Assembly (NCBI RefSeq): GCF_003096655.1
Contig: NZ_QEKQ01000001.1
Location: 434,001 to 498,000, forward strand
From: Tamilnaduibacter salinus
GTDB taxonomy: Bacteria > Pseudomonadota > Gammaproteobacteria > Pseudomonadales > Oleiphilaceae
Reading direction: 5' to 3'
Length of the DNA: 64,000 nt
Of this stretch, positions 35,815 through 44,300 are shown in pieces. The position numbers were made by a program, and so were the translations under genes. How positions within the stretch are numbered: the stretch's first letter is position 1; every line of letters starts with the position of its first letter. The notes under the pieces were generated by a model. That model saw only the letters and a program-made list of their open reading frames with translations. It made no database searches and had not been told where the DNA came from.

Positions 35815-35942
35815 CGCCCTGCGACCTCCTGAGCCGGCCATCACTCTGGTTCTGACCGCTCTCTCTGCGACGAATCGATTGTGTCCCGCCGGTCGTGTTG
35901 GCAGGCTTGCTGACGAACCTCTCAAAAAACCGCCCAATGGGT

Positions 35943-35970
35943 TTGACAAGGCCGCGCAAATGCTTAAAAT
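35943..35970 (+). promoter_or_regulatory. tRNA operon promoter
   Basis: A consensus -35 TTGACA (35943-35948) is followed after 16 bases by -10 TAAAAT (35965-35970). A GC-rich discriminator (GCGCGTC) comes next, as is common for stringently controlled stable-RNA promoters. The first tRNA begins about 68 bases downstream. Confidence 0.85.
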
Positions 35971-36038
35971 GCGCGTCTCATCTGGACAGCAGCCGCTGGT
36001 CAGATGGTGATCGGAACCGGCTCCGCCGGGTCCCATGT

Positions 36039-36114
36039 GGGTGGTTAGCTCAGCTGGGAGAGCATCGGCCTTACAAGCCGAGGGTCAGTGGTTCGATCCC
36101 ACTACCACCCACCA
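36039..36114 (+). tRNA. tRNA-Val (UAC)
   Basis: The 76-base gene folds as a standard cloverleaf with acceptor GGGTGGT/ACCACCC, anticodon TAC in loop CTTACAA, T-loop TTCGATC, and an encoded CCA end. It is first of three tRNA genes in one unit. Confidence 0.97.
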
Positions 36115-36125
36115 TTTAAAGCGCT

Positions 36126-36202
36126 GGAGCGGTAGTTCAGCTGGTTAGAATGCCGGCCTGTCACGCCGGAGGTCGCGGGTTCGAGTCCCGTCCGCTCCGC
36201 CA
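36126..36202 (+). tRNA. tRNA-Asp (GUC)
   Basis: The 77-base gene has acceptor GGAGCGG/CCGCTCC, anticodon GTC, T-loop TTCGAGT and encoded CCA. It sits 11 bases after the first tRNA-Val. Confidence 0.97.
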
Positions 36203-36208
36203 TCTTAT

Positions 36209-36284
36209 GGGTGGTTAGCTCAGCTGGGAGAGCATCGGCCTTACAAGCCGAGGGTCGGAGGTTCGAACCCTCCACCACCCACCA
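36209..36284 (+). tRNA. tRNA-Val (UAC), second copy
   Basis: This copy is identical to the first tRNA-Val except in the T arm, where the stem is GGAGG/CCTCC instead of AGTGG/CCACT and the loop differs by one base. Anticodon TAC and encoded CCA are kept. Confidence 0.97.
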
Positions 36285-36293
36285 GATTCAGAA

Positions 36294-36330
36294 AAACCCG
36301 CTGAAGGTTGCCTTCAGCGGGTTTTTTTTT
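36294..36330 (+). terminator. intrinsic terminator of the tRNA operon
   Basis: The stem ACCCGCTGAAGG/CCTTCAGCGGGT is followed by nine T residues just after the second tRNA-Val. Confidence 0.92.
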
Positions 36331-36428
36331 GTCGCAACGGCATCGGACAGGCCCGCGCCCGACGGTTGACGCCGGTCCCGCGGGGAGGGCGGTTGCCCCG
36401 CCATAGCAGGGCAACCCGGTTGAGGCGG

Positions 36429-37838
36429 TTACTTGCCAATCAGCGACTGACCGCAGACGCGCACAACGTTGCCGGTCACGCCGGAAGACTGCGGGTTGCA
36501 GTACCAGGCGATCGTTTCCGCCACGTCGACCGGCAGGCCACCCTGTGAGAGGCTGTTCATGCGCCGGCCCGCTTCGCGGATCGTCAGCGGCATGGCCGCG
36601 GTCATCTGGGTCTCAATGAAGCCGGGTGCCACTGCGTTGATGGTGATGCCGTTTTTCAGTGACCGACTCATGTGCTCGACGTAGCCGATGACGCCACTCT
36701 TGGAGGCGGCGTAGTTGGTCTGCCCGAAGTTGCCCGCAATGCCGGCAATGGACGAGACGCAGACGATCCGCCCGTTGTCTTTGATGAGCTTGCGCTCGAG
36801 CAGCTCTTCATCGATCCGCTCCTCGGCGGTGAGATTCACGGCGATCGCCATGTCCCAGAAATGCTCCGGCATGTTGCCCAGTGTCTTGTCCCGGGTCACA
36901 CCCGCGTTGTGGACGATGAAATCCAGCCCGTTGCCCAGATCCTCGATGTACTCGGCAATCAGTTTCGGAGCGTTCTCCTCCGTGATATCACAGGCTAGTG
37001 GCTTGCCGCCAATGCGCTTGGCAACGGTTTCCAGATCGGTCATCGCCGGTGGAATATCCAGCACAATCACAGTGGCGCCATCTCGGGCGAAGGTTTCGGC
37101 GATGGCGGCGCCAATGCCCCGGGACGCGCCGGTGACCAGAGCCGTCTTGCCGGCCAGCGGTGTCGCCGGGTTGGTTTTGTCTGCATCCGCGTCGGACTTG
37201 CCAATCCGGACGACCTGTCCGGAGACATAGGCCGAGCGGGGCGACAGGAAGAAGCGCACAGAGGACTCGATCCGTTCCTCGGCGTTTGGAGCAATCCAGA
37301 TCAGATTTGCTGTGGCGCCTTTTTTGCCCACTTCCTTGCCGATGCTGCGGGTGAAGCCTTCCAGCGCCTGCTGTGACGCCGCATTGGCGGCCTTGCGGCA
37401 GGTCTTCGGGTCCTGGCCGATGATCAGCACCCGGCTGTTGGGGCCCAGTTTGCGGATGACCGGGTGGAAGAAGTCATACAGCGCCCGTAGTTCCGCCGTG
37501 TCCCGGATGCCGCTGGCGTCGAACACCAGGGCCGAGAACGTGTGTTCGATGTCCGAGCTGAGATCGAGGCCACGGCTCTTGGCACCGACCTTGGCAGAGT
37601 CGGCCAGCGTGTCCGGGCCCGCTGCGTGGAAGACGTTGGCCGGGCTGGTGCGCAGGATGTTGGTAACGGTCTCGATGGCACGTGGGTTTGCGGCGGCGCC
37701 GACCAGAACCTGGCCTTCGATGAACGGCTGGTCACTGCGCTCCCAGCGCTTGAGGTTGACCGGCGTCGGCAGGCCTAGTGACTGGGCGACGGACTTGCCC
37801 GCCGGTGTGTTGACGATCTTGAGGTATTGGTCGGCCAT
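36429..37838 (-). CDS. two-domain 3-oxoacyl-ACP reductase (FabG4 type)
   Basis: This 469-residue protein matches the long FabG type: an N-terminal SDR-like domain without obvious active residues (about 1-215) and a complete C-terminal SDR domain. The latter has GASRGIG, NAGVTRDK, the Ser in VSSIAGI and catalytic YAASK. I chose the Met at 37838 with AAGGA nine bases upstream; the open frame runs 32 codons further without family likeness. It probably reduces 3-oxoacyl-CoA or -ACP with NAD(P)H. It is divergent from a thiolase gene across 244 bases, a common pairing. Confidence 0.9.
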   Translation of the reverse strand: MADQYLKIVNTPAGKSVAQSLGLPTPVNLKRWERSDQPFIEGQVLVGAAANPRAIETVTNILRTSPANVFHAAGPDTLADSAKVGAKSRGLDLSSDIEHTFSALVFDASGIRDTAELRALYDFFHPVIRKLGPNSRVLIIGQDPKTCRKAANAASQQALEGFTRSIGKEVGKKGATANLIWIAPNAEERIESSVRFFLSPRSAYVSGQVVRIGKSDADADKTNPATPLAGKTALVTGASRGIGAAIAETFARDGATVIVLDIPPAMTDLETVAKRIGGKPLACDITEENAPKLIAEYIEDLGNGLDFIVHNAGVTRDKTLGNMPEHFWDMAIAVNLTAEERIDEELLERKLIKDNGRIVCVSSIAGIAGNFGQTNYAASKSGVIGYVEHMSRSLKNGITINAVAPGFIETQMTAAMPLTIREAGRRMNSLSQGGLPVDVAETIAWYCNPQSSGVTGNVVRVCGQSLIGK

Positions 37839-38082
37839 ACGAAGGTTTCCTTGTTCAAGTGAGCTGTCAGCGAAAACGTGGGGATCGTATTCGGGATCCC
37901 TCCAAAGGCGTAAAGATGTGCCCATCTTAGGCAAACGATGTGGTTTTGGATTGACTCAACACCCTTGGCGGTTTGTCATGATTGCCAATGAGCCAGAATG
38001 GTAGAGCGCTAGACTCCACGGCAACTTCCGAAAAAACGAATTCGGACCCCCTCAGACACTCCAGGAGAGACAGGATAACGCG

Positions 38083-39402
38083 ATGGCTGCGACAAACAAT
38101 TCCACACGGAAAAAGACACGGAGCACGGCTGCCAAAACCCGACGGGTGGCGATCATCGGTGGTAACCGGGTGCCGTTTGCCCGCTCCAATACCGCGTACA
38201 GCAAGCTCAGTAACCAGGAACTGCTGACCGCCGCATTGCGGGGTCTGGTCGATCGCTACAATCTGCAGGGGCAGCGCCTGGGCGAAGTTGCCGCCGGCGC
38301 CGTCATCAAGCATTCACGGGACTTCAACCTGACGCGCGAATCCGTGCTCAGTTCCGGTCTGGCGCCGGAAACGCCGGCCTATGACATTCAACAGGCCTGC
38401 GGGACCGGTCTGGAAGCGACCATCCTCGTGGCGAACAAAATCGCCCTGGGGCAGATTGACGCGGGGATTGCCGGCGGTACCGACACGACGTCTGATGCGC
38501 CAATTGGCGTCGGCGAGGGGCTGCGGGAGATTCTGCTGGACCTGAACCGCGCCAAGACCAACAAGGAGCGTCTGAAGATTGTTGGGCGGTTCCGCCCGAG
38601 CCATCTGGTTCCTGAAATTCCGGAAAACGGCGAGCCGCGCACGGGCATGTCCATGGGCGAGCACTGCCAGATCACCGCTCACGAGTGGAATATCCCGCGA
38701 GAGGAACAGGACCAGCTGGCCTACGACAGTCACCAGAAACTGGCGAAGGCCTATGACGAGGGCTTCTTCGACGATCTGATGACGCCGCTGTCGGGCCTGG
38801 AAAAGGACAACGTTCTGCGTCCGGACACTAAGATGGAAAAACTCGCCTCGCTCAAGCCCGCCTTTGATCGTGAGAACGGCACCATGACCGCCGCCAACAG
38901 CACGGCGCTGACAGACGGCGCCTCCTGTGTGCTGCTGACCAGCGAGGAGTACGCGAAAGAACACGACCTGGACGTGCAGGCTTACCTGAGTTTCACCGAG
39001 GTGGCCGCCGTTGATTTCGTGGACAAGAAGGAAGGGCTGCTGATGGCGCCGGCTTACGCGGTGCCGCGTCTGCTGGACCGGGCGGGTCTGAGCCTGCAGG
39101 ATTTCGACATCTACGAAATCCACGAGGCGTTCGCCGCCCAGGTGCTCTCCACGCTCAAGGCCTGGGAAGATGCCGACTACTGCCGGAAGCGCCTGGGGCT
39201 GGACAAGCCGCTCGGCGCCATCGACCGCAGCAAGCTCAATCCGAAGGGCAGCAGCCTGGCCACCGGCCACCCATTCGCCGCGACGGGTGCGCGGATCGTT
39301 GCCACCATGGCCAAGCAACTGGCCGAGAAGGGGAGCGGCCGTGGTCTTGTGTCCATCTGTGCCGCGGGTGGTCAGGGTGTGACCGCGATCATCGAGCGCT
39401 GA
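38083..39402 (+). CDS. fadI: acetyl-CoA C-acyltransferase (FadI-type thiolase)
   Basis: Thiolases cleave 3-ketoacyl-CoA or condense acetyl-CoA. The 439-residue length fits FadI. The nucleophile Cys106 is in QQACGTGLEAT, the His site in IYEIHEAFAAQV, the conserved GSSLATGHPFAATGARIV lies near the end, and the second Cys is in SICAAGGQGV. A Lys/Arg-rich N-terminus of about 20 residues precedes the fold. No fadJ-like gene is adjacent; instead the partner is the divergent two-domain reductase. Direction (degradation or biosynthesis) is not clear. Confidence 0.9.
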   Translation: MAATNNSTRKKTRSTAAKTRRVAIIGGNRVPFARSNTAYSKLSNQELLTAALRGLVDRYNLQGQRLGEVAAGAVIKHSRDFNLTRESVLSSGLAPETPAYDIQQACGTGLEATILVANKIALGQIDAGIAGGTDTTSDAPIGVGEGLREILLDLNRAKTNKERLKIVGRFRPSHLVPEIPENGEPRTGMSMGEHCQITAHEWNIPREEQDQLAYDSHQKLAKAYDEGFFDDLMTPLSGLEKDNVLRPDTKMEKLASLKPAFDRENGTMTAANSTALTDGASCVLLTSEEYAKEHDLDVQAYLSFTEVAAVDFVDKKEGLLMAPAYAVPRLLDRAGLSLQDFDIYEIHEAFAAQVLSTLKAWEDADYCRKRLGLDKPLGAIDRSKLNPKGSSLATGHPFAATGARIVATMAKQLAEKGSGRGLVSICAAGGQGVTAIIER

Positions 39403-39419
39403 TCGCTAGTTCACACCAG

Positions 39420-39453
39420 AACGGGAGCCCGGTCACGGGTTCCCGTTTTTTTG
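39420..39453 (+). terminator. intrinsic terminator after the thiolase gene
   Basis: The stem AACGGGAGCCCG/CGGGTTCCCGTT (with mismatches) is followed by seven T residues, and is placed between convergent genes. Confidence 0.85.
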
Positions 39454-39455
39454 TG

Positions 39456-40460
39456 TTATAGGGCGTCCCGCCAGCGTTTGACCGCGACCTGGTGCTTGAC
39501 GGCTTCGAGGATTTCGTTGATCACGTCAATCAGTTGTTGCTGCGCCTCGGGGGCGGGTCTCTGGCCTGAGGTGTCCTGGAGGAAGGTGGCGACAATGTCC
39601 TCTATGAAGTCGTGATTTCGCGAGGATGCCAGGTCGTCCAGAATCTGGTGAATGACGTGAGCGACAATATCACCCACCGCATCATCCAGGGTCTGACTGA
39701 TCTGGTTCCCCAGCACCGGGACGAGGCGCAGCCGGCGGAGTTCGACGTTCTGGGCAAGGGCTTCGTCGACGCAGCCTTCCAGATAGTGCCGCAGCGCCCC
39801 CCGATTTGGCAGGTAGCCGGTCTGGGCGGCCTGTGCGACCCGATCCGACAGCCAGTTGGTCACCAGATCACGGCGGGGCAGAAGAATCTCGTTCTGGACC
39901 TTGTGGAACAGCGGTGAGCCCTCGTTAATCTCCTCCTGCGCCCCGGAGAGGACCTTGATGACAATGCGGTCCGTCAACTCTTCAAGAAACGCCTCGTAGT
40001 AGAACTGCAGGAACTGGAAGAGCCGGGTCGAGGTGATGTCGATGATGTTGTACTTCTGCAGCCGGTAGATGATGGAGATCACCCGCAGCACCCGGAGGAA
40101 ACGGTAGCCGCCGGCCGGGATGCAGCCGAGCAGGTCATACCAGTGGAGAAAGGGGTAGAAGTACCAGCGTGCGTACGCCTTTGTTGCCACCGCGTATATC
40201 CAGCGAACGGTGAACTCGGTCAGGAATATGCCGACGAAAATCAGATCGTAGAAGAAGAAATTTCGGTGAATCGGCCGATAGGCCTCCGCCATGGTCGTGA
40301 CATGGGTCAGGAGCAGGTCACGGATGGCATCGATCGCATACAGCCCATCCAGGATGATCCAGGTCAGGTTGATGATCAGCAGGCCCAGCATCAGGAAATC
40401 CACCACGAACCAGATCAGTTGATGACTCTTGCGGAGGTTTTCCCGATTAATGGTGAACAT
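39456..40460 (-). CDS. ion-channel-like membrane protein
   Basis: This 334-residue protein resembles bacterial ion transporter (voltage-sensor-type) proteins. I chose the Met at 40460; the longer frame starts inside an inverted repeat. About four hydrophobic segments occupy residues 18-165. They include a fourth, voltage-sensor-like helix with spaced Arg residues (YRFLRVLRVISIIYRLQKYN). No clear pore loop or selectivity-filter motif is seen after it. The C-terminal half (about 170-334) is soluble and helical. It could be a channel or a voltage-sensing protein without a pore. Confidence 0.7.
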   Translation of the reverse strand: MFTINRENLRKSHQLIWFVVDFLMLGLLIINLTWIILDGLYAIDAIRDLLLTHVTTMAEAYRPIHRNFFFYDLIFVGIFLTEFTVRWIYAVATKAYARWYFYPFLHWYDLLGCIPAGGYRFLRVLRVISIIYRLQKYNIIDITSTRLFQFLQFYYEAFLEELTDRIVIKVLSGAQEEINEGSPLFHKVQNEILLPRRDLVTNWLSDRVAQAAQTGYLPNRGALRHYLEGCVDEALAQNVELRRLRLVPVLGNQISQTLDDAVGDIVAHVIHQILDDLASSRNHDFIEDIVATFLQDTSGQRPAPEAQQQLIDVINEILEAVKHQVAVKRWRDAL

Positions 40461-40486
40461 GTGGCCTCGTTGGCTGGAGCGAGTGG

Positions 40487-40565
40487 GTAGGTTGGGCCGA
40501 CGCAGGAAGCCCAACAACCGTTGGTGATTGGCTTCGATCCGAATTGTTGGGCTTCCTGCGTCTAC
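40487..40565. repeat. intergenic inverted repeat (17-bp perfect core)
   Basis: CGCAGGAAGCCCAACAA (40501-40517) is perfectly complementary to 40544-40560. The match extends to GTAG/CTAC at the outer ends (40487-40490 and 40562-40565) through imperfect bases. It precedes the ion-channel-like gene. Repeats with AAGCCCAAC cores are widespread in intergenic DNA of gammaproteobacteria. There is no T run, so it is not an obvious terminator. Confidence 0.75.
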
Positions 40566-40662
40566 AGTCTCGCGTTAATCCGGCAAGGCTGGCTGACAGC
40601 CCGATTTCCCGCGCAGTCTAGCCGATCACCGGCCTGAAAACGAAGGCCGGTCATCAACACGC

Positions 40663-41871
40663 CTACTTCAGCTCCTTTGAACTTTTGCCAAGCAGCCGCC
40701 GGGCAATGATCAGCAACTGGATCTGCTGGGTCCCCTCGAAGATATCGAGAATCTTCGAATCCCGGGCCCATTTCTCGAGCAGCTCGGTCTCCCCGTAGCC
40801 CAGCCCGCTGCACAGTTCAACGCAGCGCAGCGTGACTTCGTTCCCGACGCGGCCCGCCTTGGCTTTGGCCATGGAGGCGGCCACTGAGTTGGGCTGGCCA
40901 TTGTCGGCCATCCAGGCCGCGCGGATGGTGAGCAGCCGGGCAGCTTCCCATTCGGCTTCCAGGCGCTGCAGCTCCCTTTGGGCGGCGCTCTGGTTCCAGG
41001 GCTGGCTGGCGTAGGTCAACGGCTCGCCCGCCTGCTCGAGCAATTCCCGTGTGCGGTCCAGGGCGGCTTTGGCGATGCCGACGGCCATCCCGGCGACCAC
41101 CGGGCGCGTGTTGTCGAACGTCTGCATGGCGCCGGCGAACCCTTTGTCCACGCTGATTTCGGGGTCGCCCAGCAGGTTGGCGGCCGGTACCCGGCAGTTG
41201 TCGAAGCGGATGGCAGCGGTGTCGGACGAGCGGATACCCAGCTTTTTCTCCAGGCGCTCAACCGTCATTCCCGGAGTCCCTTTTTCCACCACGAACGACT
41301 TGATGGCGGAGCGTCCGAGGGAACGGTCCAGGGAAGCCCAGACCACCACCGCGTCGGCGCGTTCACCGGCGGTGACGTAGATTTTCTCGCCGTTGATGAT
41401 GTAGTCGTCGCCGTCCTTCTCGGCGGTGGTCCGGATGGCGGCGCTGTCCGAACCGGCGCCCGGTTCCGTAATGGCCATTGCGGCCCAGGTGTCCCCGAGG
41501 CGTTCCAGCTGTTCGTCATTGGCAACCGCGGCAATGGCTGAGTTGCCCAGACCCTGGCGGGGGATCGACAGGGCCAGGCCCACATCCCCCCAGCACAATT
41601 CGGTCAGCCCGAGCACGGTCTTCATGTTGGTGCCGTTGCGGTTGCCGTCACCATTGCCGCCATCCGCCCGGGCAAGGCGACCCGCGCCGGCGCCGCCGTC
41701 CTCGGCGCCATCGTTCATGCCGTCCATGATGGAGGCGAACATGTCCAGCTCCTTCGGCTGGGTGTGTTCCGCCCGGTCATACTTTCTCGAAATGGGGCGG
41801 AAGACTTCCGAGGCCACCTGCTGTGCCTGATGGACGAGGGGGCCAAACTTGCGTGGAATCTCAAGATGCAT
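40663..41871 (-). CDS. acyl-CoA dehydrogenase family protein
   Basis: This 402-residue flavoenzyme should oxidise an acyl-CoA at the alpha-beta bond. The FAD/substrate motifs AMAITEPGAGSDSAAIRTTA and GEKIYVTAGERADAVVV are present, with the C-terminal LRCVELCSGLGYGETELLEKWARDSKILDIFEGTQQIQ, typical for the family. A Gly/Asp/Asn-rich insert (about 50-80) is unusual. It starts 15 bases after the stop of a second acyl-CoA dehydrogenase gene, so they form an operon and may act as a heteromeric pair. Confidence 0.92.
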   Translation of the reverse strand: MHLEIPRKFGPLVHQAQQVASEVFRPISRKYDRAEHTQPKELDMFASIMDGMNDGAEDGGAGAGRLARADGGNGDGNRNGTNMKTVLGLTELCWGDVGLALSIPRQGLGNSAIAAVANDEQLERLGDTWAAMAITEPGAGSDSAAIRTTAEKDGDDYIINGEKIYVTAGERADAVVVWASLDRSLGRSAIKSFVVEKGTPGMTVERLEKKLGIRSSDTAAIRFDNCRVPAANLLGDPEISVDKGFAGAMQTFDNTRPVVAGMAVGIAKAALDRTRELLEQAGEPLTYASQPWNQSAAQRELQRLEAEWEAARLLTIRAAWMADNGQPNSVAASMAKAKAGRVGNEVTLRCVELCSGLGYGETELLEKWARDSKILDIFEGTQQIQLLIIARRLLGKSSKELK

Positions 41872-41885
41872 CGTCTGTTCTCCTG

Positions 41886-43193
41886 TCAGGCGTGAGCGCC
41901 GCCGAATTGCGTGGCGATGGAGCGAAGGTCGCGATACCAGCGCTCGACCGGGTGCTCCTTGACGAAGCCGTGGCCACCGAGAAGCTGAACGCCATTGGTG
42001 CCGATCTCCATGGCCTTGTCATTGCAGAGCAGCCGTGCGAGCCGGGCTTCGCGGGAGAAAGGGCCGCCCGCTTCGGCCCGGCTGGCCGCCCGCCAGGTCA
42101 TCAGGCGCATGCTGTCGGTTTCTATCGCCATGTTGGCAATCATGAAGGCGACGGACTGCCGGTGGCTGATGGGCTCGCCGAAGGCTTCCCGTTCATTGCA
42201 GTAGGGAATGACGTAATCCTGCACCGCGCGCGCTGTGCCAACGGCCAGGCCGCAGCGCAGGATGCTGGCATAGTCCAGAAAGGCGTCGAAATCGAAGTCG
42301 TCGTCGCCCAGCAGCGCATCGGACGGCACCTGCACCTGTTTCAGCCGCAGCCGCGCGGTCTGGGCGGCTCGCAGCCCCATGGCCGGATCGTCCTGATAAC
42401 TAAGCCCCTCAGTACCACGGGGCACCAGGAACAGTCGCGGCTTACCGTCGTCGAGTCGTGCAGAGACCAGGAACAGGTCGCTGGACGCGGCCATGATGAC
42501 GCCAGTTTTCTCACCGGTCAGCACATAACCGTCGCCCTGTCGGCGGGCTGTCGTCGCCGGCTTCGCCGGATCGAACAGTGGCTGTGCTTCGTCCAGGGCA
42601 ATCGTGGCCATCGGTGGCTCGTCGTCACAGAAGGCGGGAAGATAGGTGGATTGCTGCTCGGCGCTGCCCCAGCGGGTGATTGACTGAGCAACACTGAATG
42701 GCGCCAGTAGGGCGGCGGCAATGGCCAGATCGCCGCGCGCAAGCTCTTCGGCCACCAGCGCGCTGGTCACCGGCGACCGGGTTTCGGCCACACCCCCGAA
42801 TTCGGCGGGAACGGCATACAGGGTCAGGCCCAGTTCCATCGCCTGCGTGCGGATGGACTCGGGCAACTGCCCCTTCTCGTCCGCGTCGCCAGCGGCGGGC
42901 CGGATGACGTCGTCGGCGAACCCCGCCAGGGTGTCGACGATCATGCGCTGGTCATCATCCAGCGTCAGATCGAACAGGTCAGGCGGGCGTTTCGCGGGCA
43001 GGCGTTGACGGGGCAGTACATTGCGGGCGCGTTTGAACTGTTTCCCGGCCACGGACAGCGTGCGGAATCCGGTGCGAGTGCCACTGTAGGCAAGCCACTC
43101 GACGGACCGACGGATACCGAGGCGGTCCAGCCAGCTGCTGCCGGCAAGCCGGTTCATGGAGTTCAGTGCCAGGCCGATAGGGTCGCGGGTCAT
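41886..43193 (-). CDS. acyl-CoA dehydrogenase family protein
   Basis: This 435-residue acyl-CoA dehydrogenase homologue is the first gene of a two-gene operon. The N-terminal domain lies at about 70-190 (LTLDDDQRMIVDTLAGFADDVIRPAA). The middle and C-terminal domains show VLTGEKTGVIMAASSDLFLV and LDYASILRCGLAVGTARAVQDYVIPYCNEREAFGEPIS. The expected catalytic Glu region near QLLGGHGFVKEHPVERWYRDLRSI is in line with family ends. The central EPGAGSD-type motif is poorly matched, so it could be a partner subunit with altered specificity. Confidence 0.88.
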   Translation of the reverse strand: MTRDPIGLALNSMNRLAGSSWLDRLGIRRSVEWLAYSGTRTGFRTLSVAGKQFKRARNVLPRQRLPAKRPPDLFDLTLDDDQRMIVDTLAGFADDVIRPAAGDADEKGQLPESIRTQAMELGLTLYAVPAEFGGVAETRSPVTSALVAEELARGDLAIAAALLAPFSVAQSITRWGSAEQQSTYLPAFCDDEPPMATIALDEAQPLFDPAKPATTARRQGDGYVLTGEKTGVIMAASSDLFLVSARLDDGKPRLFLVPRGTEGLSYQDDPAMGLRAAQTARLRLKQVQVPSDALLGDDDFDFDAFLDYASILRCGLAVGTARAVQDYVIPYCNEREAFGEPISHRQSVAFMIANMAIETDSMRLMTWRAASRAEAGGPFSREARLARLLCNDKAMEIGTNGVQLLGGHGFVKEHPVERWYRDLRSIATQFGGAHA

Positions 43194-43376
43194 GGCGTCT
43201 CCTTATTCGGGTTGTTGTTGGGTGTCCCGTTCGGGGCATTCGTTGGGCTATTGAACGCATCGATTGCCGCGTGGCGTTGGGACACAACTCAGCATGTTCC
43301 GGTCGGCGTGACAGGCCATTGGCGATAGTGGCGGGGTGACGGGGCAATCGGGTCAAGAACGGGGTTGGCGGGGCGA

Positions 43377-43404
43377 TTGAAAAATCAGGACAGCACCCTA
43401 ATAA
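43377..43404 (+). promoter_or_regulatory. putative sigma-70 promoter of the hemolysin III family gene
   Basis: TTGAAA (43377-43382) and TAATAA (43399-43404) are separated by 16 bases, about 75 bases before the GTG start. No other signal was seen in this 284-base intergenic stretch. Confidence 0.5.
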
Positions 43405-43477
43405 TAGCGCACAGCTGTTCGGTGAAAATGATTGATGTTTCAGCTGTTCCGGGTCAATCCATCAAAACGGAGGTGTC

Positions 43478-44128
43478 GTGTCGACGCAAGCTCAAACGAA
43501 TGATTATCCCGTCATCGAGGAGCTGATCAACTGGCTGACCCACGGTATTGCCGCCCTGTGCAGCGTGGCCGGCATGGTAGTGCTGATCGTCCTGGCGAGC
43601 CAGGAGGCCAATCCCTGGAAGATCGTCAGTTTCAGCATCTATGGCACGTCCATGACCCTGCTGTTCCTGGCCTCCACGCTTTACCACGCGGCACGCAAGC
43701 CGCGGGCGCGCCGTCTGTTCAAAATGTTCGATCATTGTGCGATCTTTCTGCTGATCGCCGGAACCTACACACCGTTCCTGTTGGTGAACCTGCGTGGTGC
43801 CGTGGGCTGGACGCTGTTCGGTATCATCTGGACGCTGGCCCTCGGTGGCATTCTCCTGAAGTTGATTTACGGGCACCGTCACAAGGCCCTGCAGGTCACC
43901 GTCTATCTGCTGATGGGGTGGCTGATTGTCTTCGCCTCGGCAGAGCTGGCCGCGTCGGTGAACAGCACGGGACTGTGGCTGGTAGTGGCCGGCGGCATCA
44001 CCTATACGCTGGGGGTCGTCTTCTACGTGACCCATGCGATACCGTTCAACCATGCCATCTGGCACCTGTTTGTGATTGGCGGGGCCGCCTGTCATTTCTT
44101 CGCCGTCTTCTTTGGTGTGCTGGCCTGA
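43478..44128 (+). CDS. hemolysin III (YqfA/PAQR) family membrane protein
   Basis: This 216-residue integral membrane protein has about seven hydrophobic segments. The GTG start at 43478 has ACGGAGG five bases upstream. The family pattern is visible: EELINWLTHGIAALCSVAG, TSMTLLFLASTLYHAA, FKMFDHCAIFLLIAGTYTPF, and the C-terminal IPFNHAIWHLFVIGGAACHFFAV with the conserved His residues that bind metal in PAQR relatives. Despite the name, hemolytic activity is not implied. It stands alone before tamA. Confidence 0.92.
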   Translation: MSTQAQTNDYPVIEELINWLTHGIAALCSVAGMVVLIVLASQEANPWKIVSFSIYGTSMTLLFLASTLYHAARKPRARRLFKMFDHCAIFLLIAGTYTPFLLVNLRGAVGWTLFGIIWTLALGGILLKLIYGHRHKALQVTVYLLMGWLIVFASAELAASVNSTGLWLVVAGGITYTLGVVFYVTHAIPFNHAIWHLFVIGGAACHFFAVFFGVLA

Positions 44129-44300
44129 CCCTGGCGTGCTGAGTCAGGCATGATCCGGGGATGGTTGAATCCGTCAGCCTGCCTGGGCGTCCGCGGCATC
44201 GATCGGTACGGACGCTGTCGTTTCCAGATGGATCAGAATCGGACGGACCAGTTTGCCCGCCAACGTGTTACCGCCCCGAACCCAAACAGGACGTTTCCCG

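Noticed and set aside
35480-36010. A 176-codon plus-strand frame across the leader, the small ORF and the tRNA promoter
   Set aside because: It overlaps a good small ORF in another frame and the tRNA promoter, and the translation is low-complexity Pro/Arg-rich.
36039-36330. tRNA cluster as an integration (att) site for a mobile element
   Set aside because: No integrase gene and no duplicated tRNA 3' end are seen nearby; the flanking genes are ordinary chromosomal ones.
38314-39318. A 334-codon open frame antisense to the thiolase gene
   Set aside because: The thiolase active-site motifs on the plus strand settle which strand codes.
40627-40651. ACCGGCCT/AGGCCGGT hairpin after the acyl-CoA dehydrogenase operon as a terminator
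   Set aside because: The stem is good but no T run follows on either strand; could be factor-dependent, so it is not listed as an intrinsic terminator.
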